The position numbers and the translations under genes are program-made. This document shows positions 13,356-20,275 of a stretch of DNA of 20,850 nt, piece after piece. Every line of letters starts with the position of its first letter. Positions within the stretch are counted from its first letter, which is position 1. The stretch lies in NCBI GenBank assembly GCA_900543165.1, contig UQQQ01000039.1, forward strand, positions 1 through 20,850. The letters are read 5' to 3'. This stretch comes from an uncultured Dialister sp. Lineage in GTDB: Bacteria; Bacillota; Negativicutes; Veillonellales; Dialisteraceae. The notes beneath the pieces are model-generated. The model saw only the letters and a program-made list of their open reading frames with translations. It did no database searches and was not told where the DNA came from.

Positions 13356-15314
13356 ATGAACAACATCTACAAAGTCATCTGCTCGAAAGCAAAGAATTGC
13401 TATGTGGTCGCTTCTGAAATCGCTCGGTCTCATACCAAGTCGGCTTCCGGATCTGAAAAAATCGGGGGGGGGACAAGACGTAAACTTCTGGCCTCTCTCA
13501 TGGCGCTTTCTCTTCTTTGCGGGGGATTGGGCGTAGCAAATGCGGCAGATGGCACTGTGCACGTTGAGGATATCGCAGCCACAACGACTTCAAAAGAAGT
13601 TTATACGGCAGGTAAGGTTGATACTCTGCTGGCTGAATATGGTAAAAAGACAGACGTTGATACTAACAAGGACGATATCGCAACTCTGAAAACTACGACA
13701 ACGGATCAGGGGCAAAAAATCACGGCAAACACTACCCAAATAGCTAACAATACAACTGCTATTGCAAATAAAATTGATACGGTAACTGCTAATGCCACGT
13801 ATGCTACAAAAGATGCGCTGAATGATCTTAAAGATACTGTGAATGGCAAAGCTGATGAAGACGCAGTTACAACGGCACTGGACAGCAAAGCGGATACTGA
13901 CCTGAGCAATTTGACTGCTGCCGGGATAACTAAAATCAAGGATACTATGTCGGCAGACATAGATTTGAAGGCAGATAAGAATACGGTTACAGCATTGGAA
14001 GGATGCGTAGGGGGCGTAGAGGGGAAAGTAACAACTCTTGCAGGCACGGGTGGTGATGCTTCCAACGGATTGGTGAAAGACGTAACAACTCTTAAAACCA
14101 CGGTTGGTGATGCTTCCAGCGGATTGGTGAAAGATGTAGCAACTCTTGAAACCACGGTTGGTGATGCTTCCAGCGGATTGGTGAAAGATGTAGCAACTCT
14201 TAAAACCACGGTTGGTGATGTTTCCAGTGGATTGGTGAAAGACGTAGCTGATCTGAACACGAAGAACACGCAGATATCCTATGATGCAGCCAAAGGCACT
14301 ACCGTAAATGGCGTTGACTTCAAGGCAGCAGAAGTGGATGCCAATGGTAAAGGCTTGACGGGTGTTTCTACGTTGCATACTACAGGTGCCGCAACTATTG
14401 GCGGTGCGCTGACTGCGGCAGGGGTAAATGCCGGGACAGAAGCTATCACAGGCGGCAGCTTGAGTGTGACAGGCGCGGTAACCGGTAACAGAGTCGATGC
14501 GGGAGCAGGTGAAATCAAGACCACCGGACTAGTGAATGCAGGCACACTGAGCACCACAGGAGATGCCACTGTCGGGGGCGATCTGAACGCGACCGGAAAA
14601 GTCAGCGGGAACGGAGTAGATGCCGGGACAGGAGATATCAAAGGTGGCAGCCTGAGTGTCACAGGCGCGCTAAAAGGTAACGGTGTCGATGCAGGGGCCG
14701 GCGAGATCAAGACTACCGGAGTAGTGAATGCGGGCACACTGAGCACCACAGGCGATGCGAAAGTCGGCGGTGCGCTCGGTGTCACTGGCGCGACCACGCT
14801 CGAAGACGCGTTGACCGCGAAAGGCGAAGCGACGTTCAAAGCGAAGGTGACCATGGAGAATGATCTCGAAGTCAAGGGCGAGCTCAAGACGGACAAGATT
14901 TCCATGAAAAACACCGATACGGATGCGGATGGTTGGAAGCATGATAGTGCTACTACGATTACCGCAGACGGTATCACTCATATCGGAGAGATGGAAAAGA
15001 GCGGTGTGATCAAGAAGAGCCAGTTCACCCATACGGAAGAGGGCAGCGAAACCTATGCGAAGAAGGGCGACACGACCGACTGGACAGAAACCCGTTCGGA
15101 TGTGAAGGCAGATGGTGTCAAGACCGAAGTCAAAGATTCGGAAAAAATCGTACCAATACGAGCCAGACCGCAGATGGCATCAAGGGCTATGCGACTGACA
15201 AGGACGGCAACAAGACCTATACGAAAGTCACTGCGACAGAGAATAGCTTCCAGGTTCAGGACAAGGATGGGAAGAATAAGAATCATCAGGTCAATACCAA
15301 GGATTCGTCCGTGA
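13356..15314 (+). CDS. Trimeric autotransporter adhesin, N-terminal part (frameshifted)
   Basis: ATG 13356 follows AAGGGGGAAAT. Residues 1-25 (MNNIYKVICSKAKNCYVVASEIA) are an extended signal peptide region (ESPR) of type V secretion. A hydrophobic core (KLLASLMALSLLCGGLGVANA) follows, with cleavage near residue 63. The passenger then shows coiled-coil stalk with four 18-residue repeats (14052-14267) and head-like repeats of ~64 residues rich in GSLSVTGA and TTGDA. From 15147 the frame becomes Arg-rich and unlike the passenger, ending at 15314; the natural continuation is in the -1 frame. As it stands the product lacks the membrane anchor and would not be displayed. The gene would make ~1527 aa if repaired. 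A G9 tract (13464-13472) lies between ESPR and hydrophobic core. Confidence 0.85.
   Translation: MNNIYKVICSKAKNCYVVASEIARSHTKSASGSEKIGGGTRRKLLASLMALSLLCGGLGVANAADGTVHVEDIAATTTSKEVYTAGKVDTLLAEYGKKTDVDTNKDDIATLKTTTTDQGQKITANTTQIANNTTAIANKIDTVTANATYATKDALNDLKDTVNGKADEDAVTTALDSKADTDLSNLTAAGITKIKDTMSADIDLKADKNTVTALEGCVGGVEGKVTTLAGTGGDASNGLVKDVTTLKTTVGDASSGLVKDVATLETTVGDASSGLVKDVATLKTTVGDVSSGLVKDVADLNTKNTQISYDAAKGTTVNGVDFKAAEVDANGKGLTGVSTLHTTGAATIGGALTAAGVNAGTEAITGGSLSVTGAVTGNRVDAGAGEIKTTGLVNAGTLSTTGDATVGGDLNATGKVSGNGVDAGTGDIKGGSLSVTGALKGNGVDAGAGEIKTTGVVNAGTLSTTGDAKVGGALGVTGATTLEDALTAKGEATFKAKVTMENDLEVKGELKTDKISMKNTDTDADGWKHDSATTITADGITHIGEMEKSGVIKKSQFTHTEEGSETYAKKGDTTDWTETRSDVKADGVKTEVKDSEKIVPIRARPQMASRAMRLTRTATRPIRKSLRQRIASRFRTRMGRIRIIRSIPRIRP
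13464..13472 (+). repeat. G9 homopolymer in adhesin signal region
   Basis: Nine consecutive G bases encode Gly-Gly-Gly between the ESPR and the hydrophobic core. With nine Gs the frame is open; gain or loss of one G would shift it before the signal core. Confidence 0.95.
14052..14267 (+). repeat. 54-bp coding tandem repeat x4
   Basis: Units start at 14052, 14106, 14160 and 14214 and encode GDASSGLVKDVATLKTTV-like 18-mers (GDVSSGLVKDVADL in the last). The middle two units are nearly identical in DNA. They form part of the stalk. Confidence 0.92.
14451..14780 (+). repeat. 192-bp coding direct repeat
   Basis: GGCGGCAGCTTGAGTGTGAC at 14451 recurs as GGTGGCAGCCTGAGTGTCAC at 14643, a 192-bp (64-aa) period. 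Each unit encodes GGSLSVTGA, VDAGAGEIKTTG and NAGTLSTTGDA. The second unit is incomplete. Confidence 0.85.
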
Positions 15315-17938
15315 CGGAAATCACGAATGGAGACGGCAAGACCACGAAGACAGAGCAGACAGCGACGGATATCACCAATACCGCGAAAGACGGCACCATC
15401 AAAAACGATGCACAGACTATCGTGAACAACGCAACCGGTGACATGACGAATACCGTAGGCGGCAACCAGACCAACAAGATCGATGGGAATCAGGAAAACA
15501 CCATCGGCGGAGACCAGACCACAACGGTTAAAGGCGATGTGAAGGAAGATTACAAGAAAAATCTGACTACCACCGTCGGCGGCAATGAGCTGCACGAAGT
15601 CACTGGCACTAAGACCGAGAATGTGAATGGCAAGGTGACGGAGAACTATAAAGCCGGTCAGGAAACGAATGTGACCGGAGATCAGGATATCAATGTCAGC
15701 GGCACACAGACCACCACGGCAACAGATATCAATCGGAATGCATCTAGCGGTATGATCGATACAGTCGAAAATGCATCTGGCAGCAATAAGGAAACGAAAG
15801 TGGCTGGTCAGACAACGACTGACGTGAAACTGGCTTCTGGAGAAGAAGGACACTACATCCGCGGTGCGACTGAATCTCGCGATTACCTGTTGAATGGGAC
15901 GCTGAAAAATTCTGAAACGAAGACGGCGGAAGCGACTTCTTCTGAAATCACCGATGGTACCAACACGGCATCTACTAGGCAGGATGCAAAGAACCTGGCT
16001 GGCTCCGTGACTAATGGTACGGAAACTGGCGTCAGCGGTATCCATGCGAATGATGATGGCAGCGTATCTATTGATTCTGGTGTGACCGACGGGAGCATGT
16101 CTTTCGTGATCAATCAGAAGAAAGACAGCATTACCTCGGCTGTGGGAGATGGCATTAGTAGCACTGTTATCCTTCAGGACAAGGACAACGTGACCATTGC
16201 ATCCTCTAATGGCACGGTAGCTATTGGCGGGAAAGATATCGTAAACAATGCACAGGATACCATCACAAACAAGGCAAAGAACATCACCAACGAAGCGACC
16301 GAGAAGCTGACCGATAAGGTGGGTGATAATACCCGCGTACTTGACAGCGAAGGCATCACTGACACGGTAGGTGGCTCGACCTTCAAACAGCGCATCGATG
16401 CCATTATGATGGAATCGAAGGATGTCTCGATCAAGGCAGAAGAAACTCTGACCAATGAGGCGAAGGTGATCACAAATAAGGCTTCGGAAGTCATCAACAA
16501 TGAAGCGATTAACATCAACAATACGGCAACAGGCATTATCACTTCCAAGGCATCTGAGATCAAGAATCAGGCAAACACACTGATTTCCAATCAGGTCGGC
16601 GAAAACACCTGGGAGAATATGGAAGATGGGAAGATCTCCACATCCATCAAAGACGGAACGAAGCAGAATCTGACCCAGTCGGATGCGGCAGGCACCACGC
16701 AGTCTACTGTCGATGGCGCTAAATCGACCGTAACGATCCAGAATGCAGATGGACTTGCGGATGCAGTGACTGACGGGACAAATACCAGCGTACAGAACCA
16801 GACAGCATCTGCGATCGCAGCTGCTGTAAAGGATGGGGTAGGCAATGAAAATGCTTCTGTTGCAACTGCTACCACCTCGGCGAATACCATCAAGAGTGGT
16901 TCCAAAGCGAATACCGTGATTTCTACAGCAGACGGCACCCGCTTCATCAACAGTGAGGCGAATACAGCATTTGAGGGAGGAACGTACACAGACACCACCA
17001 TCAAAGGCAATACCATCACCACAGGCAAGGTCACCATGGACTACGCGGAAGTGATGAAAGACCTCGGTGTCAAAGGCACCACCACCACCAAGACACTGAA
17101 GGTGACGGAAGATGCAGAAGTCGGCAGAGATCTCGCTGTCGGCGGCAATGCGACCATCACAGGCGACGTGACTGCGAACTCCTACAAAGTGGGAGACAAG
17201 ACCTACATCAGCGCAGCCGGCATCAATGCGAATGACCAGAAGATCACGAATGTGGCTGACGGCAGCATTTCTGAAGGCAGCAAAGATGCAGTGAATGGCG
17301 GACAGCTCTACGGTGTGAAGAGAGATCCGGAACATCAGGTCGATAAAGTCGGTGCGAATGCAGCCGCTATGGCAAACCTGTGCCCGATGGAATTCGACCC
17401 GAGCTCCAAGTGGAACATCGCCGCTGCGATCGGCAACTATGGCAGCGAGACCGCGGCAGCGCTCGGCGCCTTCTACCGCCCGAACGATGATGTGATGGTG
17501 AACCTCTCCACCGCATTCGGCACCGGTGAGAACATGGTAGGCGGCGGCGTATCCGTTCGCCTCGGCAAGGGCAGCAACAAGCTCTCCCGTGAGGAAAGCA
17601 ATGCGCTGAAGGATCAGGTGGATGACCTCACCGCCCGCATGGATGCGCTCCTTTCCGTGCTGAATCCGAATATGTCGAAAGATTTCCCGGACGTACCGGA
17701 AAACCACTGGGCGTATGAAGCCGTCTCCCGCCTCGCGGGCAATGACATCGTCCAGGGCTACCCGGATGGTGAATTCCACGGCGAACGCACCATGACCCGT
17801 TATGAAATGGCTGAAATCATCTACAATGCACTCTCTCGCGGCGCAGAAGCTGAAAGGGAACTGGTAGAGGAATTCAAGCCGGAACTGCAGGCGATGGCCG
17901 CTTCTGAAAAAGCCACCGCAGAAAAAGCAGAAGGCTAA
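15146..17938 (+). CDS. Trimeric autotransporter adhesin, C-terminal part with YadA anchor and SLH domain
   Basis: The passenger continues in this frame from about 15146 (NRTNTSQTADGIKGY); the first ATG in frame is 15311. It contains Asn/Thr-rich repeats (QTTTVKGDVKEDYK), helical segments repeating ITNKA/VINNEA, then the stalk connector SKDAVNGGQLYGV typical of YadA-like proteins. The four-strand anchor follows (KWNIAAAIG to GGGVSVRLG, bases ~17409-17574). Unusually, the chain does not stop there: a short coiled coil (ESNALKDQVDDLTARMDALL) leads to an SLH domain (DFPDVPENHWAYEAVSRLAG to EMAEIIYNAL, ~17683-17835) and an acidic tail. After a YadA barrel this end lies in the periplasm, where SLH could bind peptidoglycan. 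Without the upstream signal peptide the fragment would not be exported by itself. Confidence 0.85.
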   Translation, partial: NRTNTSQTADGIKGYATDKDGNKTYTKVTATENSFQVQDKDGKNKNHQVNTKDSSVTEITNGDGKTTKTEQTATDITNTAKDGTIKNDAQTIVNNATGDMTNTVGGNQTNKIDGNQENTIGGDQTTTVKGDVKEDYKKNLTTTVGGNELHEVTGTKTENVNGKVTENYKAGQETNVTGDQDINVSGTQTTTATDINRNASSGMIDTVENASGSNKETKVAGQTTTDVKLASGEEGHYIRGATESRDYLLNGTLKNSETKTAEATSSEITDGTNTASTRQDAKNLAGSVTNGTETGVSGIHANDDGSVSIDSGVTDGSMSFVINQKKDSITSAVGDGISSTVILQDKDNVTIASSNGTVAIGGKDIVNNAQDTITNKAKNITNEATEKLTDKVGDNTRVLDSEGITDTVGGSTFKQRIDAIMMESKDVSIKAEETLTNEAKVITNKASEVINNEAININNTATGIITSKASEIKNQANTLISNQVGENTWENMEDGKISTSIKDGTKQNLTQSDAAGTTQSTVDGAKSTVTIQNADGLADAVTDGTNTSVQNQTASAIAAAVKDGVGNENASVATATTSANTIKSGSKANTVISTADGTRFINSEANTAFEGGTYTDTTIKGNTITTGKVTMDYAEVMKDLGVKGTTTTKTLKVTEDAEVGRDLAVGGNATITGDVTANSYKVGDKTYISAAGINANDQKITNVADGSISEGSKDAVNGGQLYGVKRDPEHQVDKVGANAAAMANLCPMEFDPSSKWNIAAAIGNYGSETAAALGAFYRPNDDVMVNLSTAFGTGENMVGGGVSVRLGKGSNKLSREESNALKDQVDDLTARMDALLSVLNPNMSKDFPDVPENHWAYEAVSRLAGNDIVQGYPDGEFHGERTMTRYEMAEIIYNALSRGAEAERELVEEFKPELQAMAASEKATAEKAEG

Positions 17939-17978
17939 GGCAAGCGGAAACAGGGACTGAGGGCAAGTGAGATCACGA

Positions 17979-18011
17979 GCTCCGGCTGATGCGGGTGCAG
18001 CCAGCCGGAGC
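17979..18011 (+). other. GC-rich hairpin after the adhesin
   Basis: GCTCCGGCTG (17979-17988) pairs perfectly with CAGCCGGAGC (18002-18011) across a 13-nt loop. No T-run follows, so it is either an mRNA 3' stabiliser or an unrelated palindrome. Confidence 0.5.
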
Positions 18012-18113
18012 ACCCCCTCTCCGATCTTTCCGGATGTTGTATCTATATCGTTGTCAACAGGGCCCCCTTTACTTCCTGCCGGATATCATGGAATCTCCCC
18101 TGTTGAAATATAT

Positions 18114-18160
18114 AAGCCGCCCTGCGGCGCTATCGAAGTAGCGCCGCAGGGCGGCTTTAT
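18114..18160 (+). terminator. Strong 19-bp hairpin terminator
   Basis: A perfect stem (18114-18132 with 18139-18157), loop TCGAAG, GC-rich, with a short TTTATT tail. It lies about 175 bp after the adhesin stop and is its probable terminator. Confidence 0.75.
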
Positions 18161-18232
18161 TGTGTGTATGGAGATGCTATTCCGATAGGGGAAGGGAATG
18201 GAACGAGGATGGCACTATCTCTGACAAAAAGC

Positions 18233-18450
18233 CTTCCCCGCGTGGGGAAGGTGCCCCGAAGGGGCGGATAGGGTACTAGCGGTATGAAAGATAAGCGGGG
18301 GGAGATCGTCTCAAGTATGCCGTTTACGAGAGCACCCTATCCACCGCTGGCGCGGTCCCCCTTCCCCGATGGGGAAGGCTACGATACGGGAATACCGCTA
18401 TCCCCGATACACAGCCTTCCCCGCGTGGGGAAGGTTACGATACGAGAACA
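18233..18450. repeat. CCTTCCCC nested-hairpin repeat, complete copy B
   Basis: Same order as the copy at 12956: CCTTCCCCGCGTGGGGAAGG, then GCCCCGAAGGGGC where that copy has GGCGAGCGGAGCGAGCC, GGATAGGGT, spacer, ACCCTATCC, ACCGCTGGCGCGGT, and CCTTCCCCGATGGGGAAGG. One extra CCTTCCCCGCGTGGGGAAGG module follows at 18415-18434. A partial module also lies at 18183-18222. No gene is seen in this 545-bp gap. Confidence 0.8.
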
Positions 18451-18483
18451 CCGCTATCTCTTTTTCGCCGCATTTTTTAGATT

Positions 18484-19428
18484 TTAGTATCCTTTTTTCT
18501 TATCGACTTCGTTCATGAGTTTTTCTCCGCGGGCGAAGGCGATGAAGTTCATCTGGAGGATGCTGGTGAGTTTGTCCCAGAAGTCGGGAACCATGGAGGC
18601 GATGTGCGGGGTCATGATGACATTGTCCATCTGCCAGAAGGGGTGATCGCCGGGGAGGGGTTCTTTCGAGAAGACGTCCATGCAGGCACCGGCGATTTCT
18701 TTCTGCGAGAGGGCGTCTATGAGGGCGGCTTCATCGACGACGGAGGCGCGGGCGATGTTGATGAAGAGGGCGGATTTCTTCATGAGGGCGAATTCCTTCT
18801 GGCCGAAGAAGTGCTCGGTCTCGGGGGTCGCGGGGAGGGCGGCGATGACGATGTCGGCCTCGGGGAGGACTTCAGCGAGCTGGTCTTCGAGGTAGACGTG
18901 GTCAGCGAACATTTCTGTGGAGAGGTGTTTCTTTATGGCGAGGATGCGTGTCTCGAAGACTTTCGCTCGCTGGGCGATGGCGCGGCCGATGCTGCCGAAG
19001 CCTACGATGAGGATGGTCTTGCCGAAGAGGGATTCCCCGCGGGGACGGATCCATTCGTGGGCGCTCTGGTGGCGGACGGCGTCGGGGATGCGGCGCATCC
19101 ATGCAAGGAGGAGGGCGAGGGTGTGCTCGGAGACGGCGCGGTCGTGGACGCCGTGGGAATTCGTGAGATGAATGGGGCGCGAGAGCATGGAGGGGGTAAG
19201 GAGGCGCTCGACGCCGTCGGAGAGGGAGTGTACCCAGCGGATGTTTGGCCCGGCGGCGAGGATGGGCTCTGCGTCTTGGAAGCCCCACATGGCGATGGCG
19301 TCGGCGTCTGCGACATGGGGAAGGGCTTCTTTCGGTGATTTGTAGGATTCGACGATGGCACCGGGGACGGCTTTTTTCAGGGATTCGATTTTGTCTTCGG
19401 AGAGTGTATTGATGATGACAAGTTTCAT
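18484..19428 (-). CDS. D-isomer-specific 2-hydroxyacid dehydrogenase
   Basis: 314 aa, normal for the family. The NAD-binding Rossmann motif GFGSIG is at 143-148. The catalytic triad is visible: Arg227 (NIARASVVDE), Glu256 (DVFSKEP) and His275 (TPHIAS). Such enzymes reduce 2-keto acids to D-2-hydroxyacids with NAD(P)H (lactate, glycerate, phosphoglycerate or glyoxylate types). No ACT domain follows, so it is not a long SerA, and the substrate cannot be fixed from sequence. Start ATG 19428 has AGGAG 7 nt upstream. It stands alone between repeat-rich gaps with its own promoter. Confidence 0.93.
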   Translation of the reverse strand: MKLVIINTLSEDKIESLKKAVPGAIVESYKSPKEALPHVADADAIAMWGFQDAEPILAAGPNIRWVHSLSDGVERLLTPSMLSRPIHLTNSHGVHDRAVSEHTLALLLAWMRRIPDAVRHQSAHEWIRPRGESLFGKTILIVGFGSIGRAIAQRAKVFETRILAIKKHLSTEMFADHVYLEDQLAEVLPEADIVIAALPATPETEHFFGQKEFALMKKSALFINIARASVVDEAALIDALSQKEIAGACMDVFSKEPLPGDHPFWQMDNVIMTPHIASMVPDFWDKLTSILQMNFIAFARGEKLMNEVDKKKGY

Positions 19429-19462
19429 GATGGGGCTCCTTTCATTTTTAAAACTTTTTCTT

Positions 19463-19471
19463 ATTATAGCA
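19463..19471 (-). promoter_or_regulatory. Extended -10 promoter of the dehydrogenase gene
   Basis: On the minus strand TGC directly precedes TATAAT (19463-19468), about 35 bp before the start codon. The -35 area falls in the GGGTTCA heptamer array and has no good TTGACA match. Confidence 0.6.
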
Positions 19472-19478
19472 TGGTTTG

Positions 19479-19521
19479 GGGTTCAGGGTTCAGGGTTCAG
19501 GGTTCATGGTTTAGGGTTCAG
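19479..19521. repeat. GGGTTCA heptamer array
   Basis: About five units of GGGTTCA with slight variants (GGTTCAT, TTAGGGTTCA). It overlaps the upstream promoter region of the dehydrogenase on the minus strand. A shorter piece, GGTTCAGGGTTCAAGG, is near 11865-11880. Confidence 0.8.
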
Positions 19522-19532
19522 TGTTAGCTCGT

Positions 19533-19547
19533 GGGGCGGCTCGCCCC
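19533..19547. repeat. GGGGCG-GCT-CGCCCC hairpin
   Basis: A 6-bp GC stem after the GGGTTCA array and the word CTCGTGG, parallel to the array-plus-hairpin at 11866-11906. It has a short T-poor tail. Confidence 0.5.
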
Positions 19548-19667
19548 TTGATTACGTTTGAAAGCTTCGATGGGAATTAGAAATGCGAAATGCGAAATGG
19601 TGGTGCGGCGCAAAACAATTATGAAGCGTCGCACATTTTTAGAAATGGGTCATCACGCATCGCAAAG

Positions 19668-19905
19668 TCCCCATTGGGGAAGGCTACGAAATGAGAATAC
19701 CGCTATCCCCGACACACAGCCTTCCCCGCGTGGGGAAGGTGGCGAGCGGAGCGAGCCGGATAGGGTTCTAGCGGTATGAAAAAAGAGCGAAGGAGATCGT
19801 CCCAAGTAGGCGATATAGGATGAAAGAGGGAAGCGTCTCAAATCGACATTATACGAAAGCACCCTATCCACCGCTGACGCGGTCCCCCTTCCCCGATGGG
19901 GAAGG
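19668..19905. repeat. CCTTCCCC nested-hairpin repeat, copy C with an extra half module
   Basis: A half module (CCCCATTGGGGAAGGCTACG, 19668-19710) precedes the full unit 19720-19905: CCTTCCCCGCGTGGGGAAGG, GGCGAGCGGAGCGAGCC, GGATAGGGT, a longer spacer with an extra ~30-bp stretch, ACCCTATCC, ACCGCTGACGCGGT, CCTTCCCCGATGGGGAAGG. Most of the 847-bp gap 19429-20275 is made of this and related repeats; I see no gene in it. Confidence 0.8.
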
Positions 19906-19916
19906 CTTAAGTGGAG

Positions 19917-19938
19917 CGACGCTTCGCGTCGATTTTTT
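19917..19938 (+). terminator. CGACGC/GCGTCG hairpin with T6
   Basis: A 6-bp stem (19917-19922 with 19926-19931), TTC loop, followed by ATTTTTT. No gene ends nearby on this strand, so it may be part of a repeat or insulate the efflux gene. Confidence 0.5.
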
Positions 19939-20049
19939 ATAAAAGGGCGATGCCCGAAAGTGGCATTTAAGTCACCAGTCATTCGTGGCTCCTAATCCCT
20001 AATCCCTGCTTTCACACTTATGGTGGCAGCTTCACCGCGAATATATATG

Positions 20050-20072
20050 GGCGCGAAGCGCCTTTCCTTTTT
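20050..20072 (+). terminator. GGCGC-GAA-GCGCC hairpin with T-rich tail
   Basis: A 5-bp GC stem with GAA loop and TTTCCTTTTT tail, immediately upstream of another CCTTCCCC module. It has the same style as the hairpins at 11886 and 19917. Confidence 0.45.
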
Positions 20073-20074
20073 AG

Positions 20075-20113
20075 CCTTCCCCTCGAGGGGAAGGTGCCCC
20101 GAAGGGGCGGATA
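20075..20113. repeat. CCTTCCCC hairpin repeat, left module
   Basis: CCTTCCCCTCGAGGGGAAGG, then GCCCCGAAGGGGC and GGATAAGG. It is the left half only, as at 11932. Confidence 0.7.
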
Positions 20114-20137
20114 AGGATAAAACGTTCTGCCGTTCTC

Positions 20138-20166
20138 TGTAAAAGTATTTACGAATCCAGTATAAT
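20138..20166 (+). promoter_or_regulatory. Probable promoter of the efflux adaptor gene
   Basis: TATAAT (20161-20166) has a weak -35 TGTAAA 17 bp upstream (20138-20143). It would give a ~105-nt leader before ATG 20276. Confidence 0.5.
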
Positions 20167-20275
20167 AAAACAAATGATATGAACGGGCTGGGGCTTGTAA
20201 CGTCTTCGGGCGTCACTCTCCTTCAGAACCGTTAGAACCGGCTGCAGCTATATTCCTTTTTCTCAAGGAGGCACT

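Noticed and set aside
15141..15150. Programmed -1 ribosomal frameshift at the A6 run
   Set aside because: The in-frame heptamer would be A_AAA_ATC, whose second codon does not re-pair well, and I see no obvious downstream pseudoknot. Slippage, mutation or a sequencing indel is simpler.
15053..18013. A 986-codon open frame on the minus strand across the adhesin
   Set aside because: It is antisense to the passenger, is Cys/Ile/His-rich without domain features, has no ribosome binding site at its start, and reflects codon bias of the real strand.
18604..19338. A 244-codon plus-strand frame opposite the dehydrogenase
   Set aside because: Gly/Glu/Asp-rich shadow of a gene with a complete Rossmann motif and catalytic triad.
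12770..19779. Two small frames (12770-13015 and 19558-19779) that share the ending GGERSEPDRVLAV
   Set aside because: The shared peptide comes only from translating the CCTTCCCC repeat; the upstream parts are unrelated and neither has a ribosome binding site.
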